A program made the position numbers and the translations under genes. From Vogesella fluminis (lineage in GTDB: Bacteria; Pseudomonadota; Gammaproteobacteria; Burkholderiales; Chromobacteriaceae), in contig NZ_BMYP01000011.1 in assembly GCF_014652335.1 (NCBI RefSeq), positions 1 through 64,000 of the forward strand: a stretch of DNA of 64,000 nt, read 5' to 3'. Shown here piece after piece: positions 1 through 7,831 of this stretch. Position 1 is the stretch's first letter. Every line of letters begins with the position of its first letter. A model generated the notes under the pieces. It was not told where the DNA came from. It saw only the letters and a list, made by a program, of their open reading frames with translations, and did no database searches.

Positions 1-69
1 ACCTGGAAAACCGGACCGGAGTTCGGCCCTGAAATTTACACCACCTTGACGGACGCTATCCAATGCTAG
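1..69 (+). CDS. 3' end of an unidentified protein (partial)
   Basis: An open frame enters from the left edge and ends at a TAG at 67-69. The 22 residues visible end in ...TLTDAIQC. It is followed after about 65 bp by a rho-independent terminator, which supports a real gene end. The neighbours make glyoxylate/glycerate enzymes, so a related enzyme or transporter is possible, but the fragment is too short to name. Confidence 0.45.
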   Translation, partial: TWKTGPEFGPEIYTTLTDAIQC

Positions 70-134
70 GCGCGGACGCTTGTGTGCCGGCAGTGGCACC
101 AGCATCCTTCCCTTGTTTTGAAAAGTGCTTTGCC

Positions 135-158
135 GCCGGCCCCAAGCCGGCTTTTTTT
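135..158 (+). terminator. rho-independent terminator
   Basis: GCCGGC (135-140), a 5-nt loop, GCCGGC (146-151), then seven T. It ends the transcript of the gene entering from the left and lies 27 bp before the glxR start. Confidence 0.8.
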
Positions 159-184
159 CGCATGACGAATACCGGAAACAAACC

Positions 185-1066
185 ATGACAAGGCTGGGTT
201 TTATCGGATTGGGCTTGATGGGCATGCCGATGTGCCGGCGTCTGCTGGCCGCTGGGCATCCGCTGACGGTATGGAACCGCTCCGCCGCCAGGGCCGACAG
301 CCTGCGCGCGGCGGGCGCCGCGGTTGCGGCCAACCTTGGCGAACTGGTGCGCGACAGCGACATCATCATGCTCTGCCTGGCCAATGACGAGGCGGTGCAG
401 GCAGTGTGGCGGGCGGAAGACGGCATCCGTACACGGCTGCGCCCCGGCCAGTTGCTGGTCGACTTTTCCAGCACGTCGCCGGCGCTGACCCGGCAACTGG
501 CGCAGCAGGCAGCCGAACAAGGCGCCGCCTGGGTCGATGCACCGGTGTCCGGTGGCGTACGCGGTGCGGAAAACGGTACGCTGGTGATCATGGCTGGCGG
601 CCTGCCGCAAGATATCGCCCGCCTGCAGCCCGTTGCCGCCTGCCTGTCGCAGCGGCTGAGTCACATCGGCAGCCATGGTGCCGGGCAGGTCGCCAAGGTC
701 TGCAACCAGCTGATCGTGGCCAGCAATGCGATGCTGATCGCCGAAACGGTGCAGCTGGCAGAGGCAGCCGGCATCGACGCCAGCCTGCTACCGGCGGCGC
801 TGGCCGGCGGCTTCGCCGACTCGCTGCCGTTCCAGATACTGGCGCCACGCATGGCGCAGCGCCAATATCTGCCGCTGCAATGGAAGGTGACCACCTTGCT
901 CAAGGACCTCGGCCATGCCCGCCAACTGGCGGCCGAGCACGACGCAACGCTGCCACTGGCCAGCCTCGCAGCCGGCATGATGGCCCGTCATGCCGCGGCC
1001 GGCTATGCGGAGCAGGACCTGAGCACGGTGATTGCCTGCTATCTGCCCGATGGTGAGGATCACTGA
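185..1066 (+). CDS. glxR: 2-hydroxy-3-oxopropionate (tartronate semialdehyde) reductase
   Basis: A 293-aa member of the beta-hydroxyacid dehydrogenase family. It should reduce tartronate semialdehyde to D-glycerate with NAD(P)H in the cytoplasm. The N-terminus has the Rossmann motif GFIGLGLMG. The substrate-binding stretch DAPVSGGVRGAENGTL and the catalytic-lysine motif GAGQVAKVCNQ follow. Start: the frame is open to 125, but ATG 185 gives the usual family N-terminus (MTRLGFIG) and the 125 start would lie inside the terminator. The gene is followed one base later by hydroxypyruvate isomerase, the classic glyoxylate-pathway partner, which argues for this substrate over 3-hydroxyisobutyrate. 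Bases 326-338 carry a copy of the window-wide 13-bp repeat, read as Ala-Ala-Asn-Leu. Confidence 0.85.
   Translation: MTRLGFIGLGLMGMPMCRRLLAAGHPLTVWNRSAARADSLRAAGAAVAANLGELVRDSDIIMLCLANDEAVQAVWRAEDGIRTRLRPGQLLVDFSSTSPALTRQLAQQAAEQGAAWVDAPVSGGVRGAENGTLVIMAGGLPQDIARLQPVAACLSQRLSHIGSHGAGQVAKVCNQLIVASNAMLIAETVQLAEAAGIDASLLPAALAGGFADSLPFQILAPRMAQRQYLPLQWKVTTLLKDLGHARQLAAEHDATLPLASLAAGMMARHAAAGYAEQDLSTVIACYLPDGEDH
326..338 (+). repeat. DUS-like 13-mer, inside glxR
   Basis: Exact copy of GCGGCCAACCTTG preceded by T. Read in frame as Ala-Ala-Asn-Leu. Confidence 0.8.
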
Positions 1067-1067
1067 G

Positions 1068-1844
1068 ATGCCGCGTTTTGCCGCCAACCTGTCGCTGCTG
1101 TTTACCGAGCTGCCGTTGCCGGCGCGTTTCGCCGCCGCCGCTGCCGCCGGCTTTGATGCGGTCGAGATCCAGTTTCCCTACGATTATCCGGCGCCGCTGC
1201 TGCGCACTGCCGCAGATGCGGCCGCGGTCGACATCATCCTGATCAACCTGCCGGCCGGCGACCTGATGGCCGGCGGTTATGGTCTGGCCAGCCACCCGGC
1301 ACGCACCGCGCCATTCCGGGCGGCACTGGCCGAGGGCGAGCGCTACGCACAGCTACTGGGTGTGCGCATGGTCAACGTGCTGGCCGGCCGCTTCGATCCG
1401 CAGCAGGACGCGGCGCAGACACGGCAGACCCTTGCGGCCAACCTTGCGCTGGCCGGCGAGCGACTGGCGATGCACGGCATCCACGTTACGTGCGAGGCGA
1501 TCAACAATCTCGACATGCCCGGCTTCGTGGCCAGCACGCCGGCCGAGCTGGCCGCGGTGCTGGCAGAGGCGGCACACCCCAATGTCAGCATGCAGCTGGA
1601 CCTCTACCACCTGGCGCGGATGCAGCTGGAGCTGGCCGGCACCTTGGCGCAATATCTGCCGCAGACTGCCCACATCCAGTTTGCCGACTGCCCCGGCCGC
1701 CACGAACCCGGCACGGGAACGTTGCCGCTGGCGCAAATCTTTGCCCTGCTGGACGAGCTTGGCTATACCGGATGGTGTGCTGCCGAATACAGGCCCGCCA
1801 CTAGTACGGTGAGCAGCCTGCACTGGCTGACTGCCCGGTACTGA
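1068..1844 (+). CDS. hyi: hydroxypyruvate isomerase
   Basis: A 258-aa TIM-barrel protein of the xylose-isomerase-like (AP endonuclease 2) superfamily, the same length as E. coli Hyi. It interconverts hydroxypyruvate and tartronate semialdehyde, the substrate of the preceding reductase. Typical features are the start PRFAANLSLLFTELP, the metal-site region CEAINNLDMPGF, QLDLYHLARM and the C-terminal GWCAAEYRP. ATG 1068 is one base after the glxR stop, so the two are translationally coupled; an in-frame ATG at 1032 lies inside glxR and is unlikely. No clear terminator follows before the helicase promoter. A second DUS-like copy (1434-1446) encodes Ala-Ala-Asn-Leu. Confidence 0.88.
   Translation: MPRFAANLSLLFTELPLPARFAAAAAAGFDAVEIQFPYDYPAPLLRTAADAAAVDIILINLPAGDLMAGGYGLASHPARTAPFRAALAEGERYAQLLGVRMVNVLAGRFDPQQDAAQTRQTLAANLALAGERLAMHGIHVTCEAINNLDMPGFVASTPAELAAVLAEAAHPNVSMQLDLYHLARMQLELAGTLAQYLPQTAHIQFADCPGRHEPGTGTLPLAQIFALLDELGYTGWCAAEYRPATSTVSSLHWLTARY
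1434..1446 (+). repeat. DUS-like 13-mer, inside hyi
   Basis: Exact GCGGCCAACCTTG preceded by T, read in frame as Ala-Ala-Asn-Leu. Confidence 0.8.
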
Positions 1845-1913
1845 TTTTTTCCGTCGCTGCAGCGCAGCATGATTAAAAATCAGCCACTTGCCGCAACTGT
1901 TGGCAAAAATCGC

Positions 1914-1942
1914 TTGCCACACATAATTAATTTCCGTACAAT
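1914..1942 (+). promoter_or_regulatory. sigma-70 promoter of the RNA helicase gene
   Basis: -35 TTGCCA (1914-1919), 17-bp spacer, -10 TACAAT (1937-1942). Predicted start near 1949, giving an untranslated leader of about 195 nt. Confidence 0.7.
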
Positions 1943-1948
1943 GCATCC

Positions 1949-2143
1949 TTTCCTGATTTGCTGAGCGGAATCACCCGCGCCGCCAGCTTCCACGATTTCA
2001 TCGTATCTGACCGTTTTTGGCTTCGTTTCTCGCCTCGTCCTTTCCGTTCGGACTGCAGTTCGCCGCTTTGTCAGGTTGGTTCGATGACCTGTAACCCTTA
2101 GCGGGCTAACGCACCGGCCACAAGCCGGACTGAAAGGATCACC
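1949..2143 (+). promoter_or_regulatory. long 5' leader of the DEAD-box helicase
   Basis: About 195 nt without a credible ORF between promoter and start codon. A small hairpin (CCGGC 2114-2118 / GCCGG 2124-2128) sits 5 nt before the ribosome-binding site AAGGA (2133-2137). Long structured leaders are common on cold-inducible helicase mRNAs; regulation here is inference only. Confidence 0.4.
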
Positions 2144-3469
2144 ATGCATTTCTCCGAACTCGGACTCCCGGAACCCATCGTTCAGGCACTGACCAAATCC
2201 GGCTACGAAAGCCCGACCGACGTTCAGGCCGAAGCCATTCCTGCCGCCCTGCTGGGCAAGGACCTGCTGGTTTCGGCACAAACCGGTAGCGGCAAGACTG
2301 CCGCCTTCCTGCTGCCGGCCCTGACCAAGATGGGCGAGCGCTCCAAAGGCTCCGGCAACGGCCCGCGCGTCCTGGTACTGACCCCGACCCGCGAACTGGC
2401 ATCCCAGGTAGAAAAAAACGCCCAGGTTTACGGCGAACACCTGCGCTGGTTGCGCACCGTGACCCTGGTCGGCGGCGCTTCGTTCGGTTTCCAGACCCGC
2501 GCCCTGTCGCGCCCGGTGGACATCATCGTCGCCACCCCCGGCCGTCTGATGGACCACATGCGCTCCGGCCGTGTTGACTTCTCCCGCCTGGAAATGCTGA
2601 TCCTGGACGAAGCCGACCGCATGCTGGACATGGGCTTCATCGAAGACATCGAAACCATCGTTGCCGCCACCCCGGCCGATCGCCAGACCCTGCTGTTCTC
2701 CGCCACACTGGACGGCACCGTTGGCCGCATGGCAGAGAAGATGACCCGCTCGCCACAGCGTATCGAGATTGCCCGCAAGGAAGACGGCGGCAGCATCGAA
2801 GAACACCTGCTTTACGCCGACGACAATGTCCACAAGGCCCGTCTGCTGGACGCCATCCTGAAAGAATCCGATTTCGAACAGGCGATCGTGTTCAGCGCCA
2901 CCAAGATCGGCTCCGAAGAAATCGCCGACAAGCTGTCGGACATGGGCTACTCCGCTGCCTGCCTGCACGGCGACATGCCGCAGAACTGGCGTAACCGCAC
3001 CCTGAACGACCTGCGTCGCGGCCGCATCAAGATCCTGGTTGCCACCGACGTGGCCGCCCGCGGTATCGACGTGCCGGCCATCGGCCTGGTGGTGAACTAC
3101 GACCTGCCGAAGCAGGCGGAAGACTACGTGCACCGTATCGGTCGTACCGGTCGTGCCGGCCGCAGCGGCGTGGCGATCACCATCGCCGAGTCGCGCGAAT
3201 TCCACCGCGTGCGCCGTATCGAGCAGTACATCAAGCGCTCGCTGACCGAAGCCGTGATTCCTGGTCTGGAACCGACCCGTCGTCCGCCCAAAGGCCGTCC
3301 GGCCGGTGCCCGCAACAACGGCCCGCGTCGCGGCAACGGCGGCGGCTACGGTGACCGCAAACCGGGCGGCGGCTACGGTGGCAACCGTGGCGGCTACGGC
3401 GACCGCCGCAGCAGCAGCGGCCCACGCCAAGGCGGCAGCAGCAGCAACCGCGCGCCACGCGCCGAATAA
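2144..3469 (+). CDS. rhlE: DEAD-box ATP-dependent RNA helicase, RhlE type
   Basis: A 441-aa RNA helicase acting on structured RNA (ribosome assembly, mRNA turnover, cold growth in this family). All motifs are visible in order: Q-motif region (FSELGLPEPIVQAL), Walker A AQTGSGKT, PTRELA, DEAD (LDEADRMLDMGF), SAT, and in the second RecA domain ARGID and HRIGRTGRAG. From about residue 370 the tail is rich in Arg and Gly with GGGYGDR/GGYG repeats, a typical non-specific RNA-binding extension. Start ATG 2144 follows AAGGA at a good distance. It is monocistronic: its own promoter, a long leader and a strong terminator. RhlE is the best fit, but related paralogues (RhlB, SrmB type) share the core. 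Confidence 0.88.
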   Translation: MHFSELGLPEPIVQALTKSGYESPTDVQAEAIPAALLGKDLLVSAQTGSGKTAAFLLPALTKMGERSKGSGNGPRVLVLTPTRELASQVEKNAQVYGEHLRWLRTVTLVGGASFGFQTRALSRPVDIIVATPGRLMDHMRSGRVDFSRLEMLILDEADRMLDMGFIEDIETIVAATPADRQTLLFSATLDGTVGRMAEKMTRSPQRIEIARKEDGGSIEEHLLYADDNVHKARLLDAILKESDFEQAIVFSATKIGSEEIADKLSDMGYSAACLHGDMPQNWRNRTLNDLRRGRIKILVATDVAARGIDVPAIGLVVNYDLPKQAEDYVHRIGRTGRAGRSGVAITIAESREFHRVRRIEQYIKRSLTEAVIPGLEPTRRPPKGRPAGARNNGPRRGNGGGYGDRKPGGGYGGNRGGYGDRRSSSGPRQGGSSSNRAPRAE

Positions 3470-3480
3470 GCCGGCAACAA

Positions 3481-3512
3481 AAATCCCCGATGCACACATC
3501 GGGGATTTTTTT
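3481..3512 (+). terminator. rho-independent terminator after the helicase gene
   Basis: 12-bp perfect stem AAATCCCCGATG (3481-3492) with its complement (3497-3508), 4-nt loop, T run to 3512. Confidence 0.9.
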
Positions 3513-3516
3513 ATCT

Positions 3517-3529
3517 GCGGCCAACCTTG
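3517..3529 (+). repeat. DUS-like 13-mer, intergenic
   Basis: Exact GCGGCCAACCTTG preceded by T, just after the helicase terminator and before the convergent diguanylate cyclase gene. Confidence 0.8.
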
Positions 3530-3608
3530 ATGTACTCATTGACCCCATGTCAACTCCGCTTTCTCAGCCGTTTTCGCCTTGTCGCGCGCGCGACCTTAGA
3601 ACAGGTTC

Positions 3609-5300
3609 TCAGGGGCGCACGATGGCAGACTTGTCGGAATACATCTTGCGGTCGGCGGCGCTCAGCAGCAATTCCGGTTCATCGCCATCCTCCGGATACA
3701 GGGCCACACCGATACTGGCAGAGATGCGATACAGCACATCCTCGTCACGCACCGGCCGGTTGATGGCCATTTCCACCTTGTGCGCCAGCGCCTTCAGCGC
3801 ATGCTCATCACTGATTTGCGGAATCAGCAGCACAAACTCGTCACCACCGACCCGTGCCACGGTATCGGAGCGACGCAACAAGGCCATCAGCCGGTCAGCG
3901 ATGGTTCGCAGCACCTTGTCACCGGCGGCATGGCCATAGCGGTCATTGACCTGTTTGAAACGGTCCAGATCGACAAACATCACCGCGAACTGCTGACGCA
4001 GGCGTTCGGCACGGCGGATTTCCTGCTCCAGCCGGTCGAACAGCAGGGTACGATTGATGCAACCCGTCAATGCGTCGTGCGAGGCCTGGTACTGGATCAG
4101 CTGCTGCGACTCCTTGGCATCGGTGACATCCATCAGCACGCCAAACAGCAGCGGCTCGCCATCGCGCTCCACCACCTGCGCCCGCAGTGCCAGCCAGCGA
4201 TAACCACTGTCTCCATGACGCAGGCGCACCTCCAGCGCCACTGGCGTGCGCTGCTGCAGACTGTGCTGCAGGGCCGCACGCCAGTGCTGGCGATCCTGCA
4301 CCAGCATACGGCGCTCCACTTCCACCAGCGGCAATAGCGGGCGCGGCGCAACGGTCAGCAGGCGGCAAGCCTCTTCCGACAGCGATACCTGCCCATCCTG
4401 CGGCGCGTAGCTCCAGTGCCCCAAGCGGGCCACCTGCCCCGCCAGCCGCAGCCAGCCCAGCTGCTCCGCCATCGCCTGCTGCACCTGCTGCGCCTCGTCG
4501 ATGGCCTGCTTGCGCTCCACCACCAGCGCCGCCCAGCGTGCCAGATGCTGTACGAATTCGGCATCGGCATCGGAAAACGGCGCCCGCGGCATACTGGCGC
4601 AGAAAGCCAGCGTGCCAAAGATGCGTCCCTGCACCAGCAACGGCACGCCGATATAGGCGCGGTAGCGGAATTCACGGTAGCAGGCACTATCGGCCAGCGC
4701 CGTTTCCAGCACGTCTGGCAGGCACAGCAGCTGGCCGTTCTGCAAGGTACGTTCACAATAGGTGAGATCCAGCGGCAGGAATTTGCCGCGCTCCAGGCCG
4801 TCACCGGCATGGCAGGCAATGATCTCCAGCTGCTCGGCCTTGCGCTGTGCCACGAACGCAACTTCCATCCCCAGCGCCTCGGCCCCGATGGCCAGCGCGA
4901 AATCCAGCCGGTGCAGGCGGTTTTTCTCGCCGGAGGCAGCCAGGTCGGAGAGGATTTGCAGGTAGTGCTCGCGCCGGCGACGCTTCTGCTCCTGCTCGTG
5001 CCAGTCTTGCAGCGGCACAAGGCGGCAGGCAGCCAATGCCGCCGTCTGCAGGCACGGTAGCAGGCCGAACAGGTGCGGTCCCAGCAGGCACGGCAGCATG
5101 TCTGCCGGCAATGGTGCTCCTTGCCATTCCCCGAAACGGGCAGCAACGGGCAGGTGCATGCCGATGACTGCCGTCTCGCCCAACAGCTGTGCGGCTGCCG
5201 GATTGCAGGCATGCAAGCGCTGTTGCGCATCGAGTACCAGCCAGGGCTCTGCCGCAGTGTGCAGCAGCGCCATCAGGCCATCATCAAGCACGTTCTGCAT
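3609..5300 (-). CDS. diguanylate cyclase with PAS-GAF-PAS sensory region
   Basis: A 563-aa protein predicted to make cyclic di-GMP from two GTP. Rough order: PAS-like domain (15-80, AEPWLVLDAQQRLHACNP), GAF (115-265, IGVPLLVQGRIFGTLAFCA), second PAS/PAC (285-395, ARLGHWSYAPQDG), then GGDEF (400-563). The active site is intact (VGGDEFVLL) and an RxxD inhibitory site (RRSD) lies five residues before it, so product inhibition is expected. No EAL domain and no membrane segment are seen, so the sensor is cytoplasmic. The ligand of the GAF/PAS domains cannot be told from sequence. It is a stand-alone gene, convergent with the helicase. Start ATG at 5300 is the first in frame. Confidence 0.88.
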   Translation of the reverse strand: MQNVLDDGLMALLHTAAEPWLVLDAQQRLHACNPAAAQLLGETAVIGMHLPVAARFGEWQGAPLPADMLPCLLGPHLFGLLPCLQTAALAACRLVPLQDWHEQEQKRRRREHYLQILSDLAASGEKNRLHRLDFALAIGAEALGMEVAFVAQRKAEQLEIIACHAGDGLERGKFLPLDLTYCERTLQNGQLLCLPDVLETALADSACYREFRYRAYIGVPLLVQGRIFGTLAFCASMPRAPFSDADAEFVQHLARWAALVVERKQAIDEAQQVQQAMAEQLGWLRLAGQVARLGHWSYAPQDGQVSLSEEACRLLTVAPRPLLPLVEVERRMLVQDRQHWRAALQHSLQQRTPVALEVRLRHGDSGYRWLALRAQVVERDGEPLLFGVLMDVTDAKESQQLIQYQASHDALTGCINRTLLFDRLEQEIRRAERLRQQFAVMFVDLDRFKQVNDRYGHAAGDKVLRTIADRLMALLRRSDTVARVGGDEFVLLIPQISDEHALKALAHKVEMAINRPVRDEDVLYRISASIGVALYPEDGDEPELLLSAADRKMYSDKSAIVRP

Positions 5301-5364
5301 ATCCGTAACCCGAGAAAAAGTTTTGGCATATTACGGATATGTCATGCCGGTAACAAGATATCTG

Positions 5365-5853
5365 CTACAGCATCGGTATCAATCGTAATAATAGTGTTGC
5401 AAACAGTGCTGCAATGGCATCATCCAGCATCACGCCGAAGCCGCCGTGCACGTGGCGGTCCAGCCAGCGGATCGGCCACGGCTTGACGATGTCGAACAGG
5501 CGGAAGGCGGCAAAGGCCAGCAGCCACCACAGCGGCGTGGCCGGCACCAGCGCCAGCACCAGCAGCATGGCCACGATCTCGTCCCACACGATGTGGCCGG
5601 AATCGGCCACCCCCAGTGCACGGCCGGTGACGTCGCACAGCCAGATGCCAAGCAGGAACAGCGGCAGCGTCAGCAGCGCCAGCATCCCGCCGCTGACGCC
5701 TAGCCACAACAAGAGCGCGGCCAGCGGCAATGCCGCCAGCGTGCCCCAGGTGCCGGGCGCCGGGGTGATCAGGCCGCTGCCAAAGCCCAGCGCCAAAAAG
5801 TGCGCCGGCCGCGCCAGCAAAAAGGCAAGGTCCGGTTTACGCGAAGTGGTCAT
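5365..5853 (-). CDS. pgpA: phosphatidylglycerophosphatase A
   Basis: A 162-aa inner-membrane enzyme that removes phosphate from phosphatidylglycerol phosphate to give phosphatidylglycerol. The family motif GFGSGLITPAPGTWGTL is at the N-terminus, the conserved acidic block DSGHIVWDEIVAM is in the middle, and FRLFDIVKPWPI follows. Several hydrophobic segments flank them. The start overlaps the end of thiL by 17 bp on the same strand, a thiL-pgpA order shared by many proteobacteria, so it is probably translated from the thiL message. Confidence 0.9.
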   Translation of the reverse strand: MTTSRKPDLAFLLARPAHFLALGFGSGLITPAPGTWGTLAALPLAALLLWLGVSGGMLALLTLPLFLLGIWLCDVTGRALGVADSGHIVWDEIVAMLLVLALVPATPLWWLLAFAAFRLFDIVKPWPIRWLDRHVHGGFGVMLDDAIAALFATLLLRLIPML

Positions 5854-6778
5854 AGCCCAGCCTTTCCAGGGTCACGGCGGCGCCGTGACTATCCAGCAGC
5901 CGCAAACCCGGCTCGGCCACGATGCGGCCAACTTTGGTCACCGCCACGCCGGCCTGACGTGCCGCCGCCAGCACCGCATCGGCCCGCGCCGGGCTGGCGG
6001 TGAAGCACAGCTCGTAATCGTCGCCACCGGCGGCGATGCAGGACAGCAGCTGCGCGCGGGCGCCATGCAGGGCCGGATGGGTCGGCAAGGCATCCAGCCA
6101 GACCTCGGCGCCACAGGCGGAGCGGTCGAGAATGTGGTGCAGGTCGGCGGCAAAACCGTCGGAAACATCCAGCGCCGCATGGGCGATGCCGAGCAAGGCC
6201 CGCCCCAGTGCCACCCGTGGCTGCGGCCACTCCAGCTGTCGGCGGCATTCGGGCGGCAGGTCCAGGCTCAGCCGGCCGAGGCGTTGTTGCAGTGCAGCGG
6301 CGGCCAGCCCCAGCTCACCGGACACCCAGATGTCGTCACCGGCCTGTGCCGCGTCACGACGCAGCGCCTGGCCATGCGGCGTTTCGCCAAAGATGGTCAC
6401 CGACAGCGTCAGCGGGCCGCGGGTGGTGTCGCCGCCGATAATGCTGACGCCGTGTAGCGCCGCCAGCCCGAAAAAGCCGCGCGCAAAGGCTTCCACCCAG
6501 GCGCCGTCCAGTTGCGGCAGTGCCAGCGCCAGCACCGCCCAGCGCGGCGTGGCGCCCATCGCCGCCATGTCGGACAGATTGACCGCCAGCGTCTTGTGGC
6601 CAAGCGCCTCGGGGTCGACATCGGGGAAAAAGTGGCGCCCGGCCACCAGCATGTCTACCGACACGTGCAGGTCGTGGCCGGGGCTGGGGCGCACGATGGC
6701 GGCGTCGTCACCGACGCCGAGCACGGCGTCCGGTGCCGTCTGGGTGAAGTGGCGGCGGATCAGTTCGAATTCATTCAT
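5837..6778 (-). CDS. thiL: thiamine-monophosphate kinase
   Basis: A 313-aa cytoplasmic kinase (PurM/AIR synthase fold) making thiamine diphosphate from thiamine monophosphate. Diagnostic blocks: GVGDDAAIVRP near the N-terminus, VDMLVAGRHFF, LAVNLSDMAAMGATPRW, GGDTTRGPL and GDDYELCFT near the C-terminus. The frame stays open upstream to 7009 inside nusB, but ATG 6778 (MNEFELIRRHF) matches the family start. A minus-strand terminator lies between nusB and this start, so expression must come from read-through or a local promoter. Confidence 0.92.
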   Translation of the reverse strand: MNEFELIRRHFTQTAPDAVLGVGDDAAIVRPSPGHDLHVSVDMLVAGRHFFPDVDPEALGHKTLAVNLSDMAAMGATPRWAVLALALPQLDGAWVEAFARGFFGLAALHGVSIIGGDTTRGPLTLSVTIFGETPHGQALRRDAAQAGDDIWVSGELGLAAAALQQRLGRLSLDLPPECRRQLEWPQPRVALGRALLGIAHAALDVSDGFAADLHHILDRSACGAEVWLDALPTHPALHGARAQLLSCIAAGGDDYELCFTASPARADAVLAAARQAGVAVTKVGRIVAEPGLRLLDSHGAAVTLERLGYDHFA

Positions 6779-6786
6779 GGCGTGAC

Positions 6787-6814
6787 AAATAAAAACACCC
6801 GCCGTGGCGGGTGT
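6787..6814 (-). terminator. rho-independent terminator between nusB and thiL
   Basis: Read on the minus strand: ACACCCGCC (6806-6814) pairs with GGCGGGTGT (6795-6803), followed by TTTTATTTG. It may attenuate transcription from nusB into thiL. Confidence 0.75.
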
Positions 6815-6834
6815 GGCATGGAAGCAAGCAGTGC

Positions 6835-7284
6835 TCAGGCACCCTGACGACGACTGCGGATGGCCTGCACTTCGTCGGCACGCACGTCGGCGGCAAACTT
6901 GTCCAGTACGCCGTTGACGAACTTGTGGCCGTCGGTGCCGCCGAAGGTCTTGGCGATCTCGATCGCCTCGTTGATGATCACCGGGTACGGCGTTTGCGGG
7001 TGCGAGCACAGCTCGAAGGCGGCCATCAGCATGATGGCGCGTTCGACCGGGCTGACTTCCTGCTCGTCACGGTCGTAGTACGGCTGCAGACGTTTCGACA
7101 GATCGGCCACGTCGCGCAGGACGCCGAACAGGATTTCACGGAACAGCGCTTCGTCGGCCTTGACGAAGTAATCATTCTCGCGCAGGTGTTTTTCGATCAG
7201 CGACGCGGGACGGTCAGCATTCAGCTGCCACTCGTAGATGCCCTGGACAGCGTATTCGCGGGCACGGCGGCGTGCGGTTTTCAT
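6835..7284 (-). CDS. nusB: transcription antitermination factor NusB
   Basis: A 149-aa all-helical protein. NusB binds boxA RNA with S10 (NusE) and supports antitermination of rRNA operons. Recognised by RRRAREYAVQGIYEWQLN at the N-terminus, EVSPVERAIMLMAAFEL in the middle and PYPVIINEAIEIAKTFGG with HKFVNGVLDK at the end. It follows ribH by 34 bp, the usual ribH-nusB order. The start at 7284 is the first ATG after the ribH stop. Confidence 0.95.
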   Translation of the reverse strand: MKTARRRAREYAVQGIYEWQLNADRPASLIEKHLRENDYFVKADEALFREILFGVLRDVADLSKRLQPYYDRDEQEVSPVERAIMLMAAFELCSHPQTPYPVIINEAIEIAKTFGGTDGHKFVNGVLDKFAADVRADEVQAIRSRRQGA

Positions 7285-7318
7285 GTACGGCTTCCTTTAT
7301 TTAAAGAACAGGCGCGGC

Positions 7319-7786
7319 TCAGCCACGCAGGGTCTTGTGCAGATTGACCATTTCGACCGCCACTTGCGCGGCTTCACGCCCCTTCACCAACATGCGCACT
7401 TCGGCTTGCTCGTCGGTTTCGGTGGTCAGAATGGCATTGGCGATCGGGATGTCGAAATCGAGACCGACACGGGTGACGCCCGCGCCGGATTCGTTGGATA
7501 CCAGCTCGAAGTGATAGGTCTCGCCGCGGATCACCGCACCCAGTGCGATCAGCGCGTCAAAGCGGCCGGACCTGGCCATGGTTTGCAGCACCAGCGGCGC
7601 TTCCAGTGCACCCGGCACCGTGGCCAGGGTGATGTCGGCGGGATTCACGCCCAGTGCCACCAGCTCGGACAAGCACGCATCGCGCAGACCGTGGCATACC
7701 ACCTCGTTGAAGCGGCCCATGACGACACCGATTTTCAGGCCGTTGGCAGACAGGTCGGGGGCAATACGGTTTACTTGGTCCAGCAT
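7319..7786 (-). CDS. ribH: 6,7-dimethyl-8-ribityllumazine synthase
   Basis: A 155-aa enzyme that condenses the 4-carbon product of RibB with the ribitylamino-pyrimidine to give lumazine, the substrate of riboflavin synthase. Family motifs: [40 protein letters not shown] and [12 protein letters not shown]. Start: ATG 7786 is preceded by AAGGAG at ideal distance; an in-frame ATG 30 bp further upstream lacks this. It is the third gene of the minus-strand run ribE-ribB-ribH-nusB. Confidence 0.95.
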   Translation of the reverse strand: MLDQVNRIAPDLSANGLKIGVVMGRFNEVVCHGLRDACLSELVALGVNPADITLATVPGALEAPLVLQTMARSGRFDALIALGAVIRGETYHFELVSNESGAGVTRVGLDFDIPIANAILTTETDEQAEVRMLVKGREAAQVAVEMVNLHKTLRG

Positions 7787-7831
7787 CCGGTTCTCCTTGC
7801 GGCGAAAGCCAATCACGAAAAGGGGCGTATT

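Noticed and set aside
2085-2100. GGTTCGATGACC looks like a tRNA T-arm
   Set aside because: No acceptor stem, D-arm or anticodon arm can be built around it.
1880-3499. 539-codon minus-strand frame opposite the helicase gene
   Set aside because: Alanine- and valine-rich antisense of the Arg/Gly-rich tail and the helicase core; no start context.
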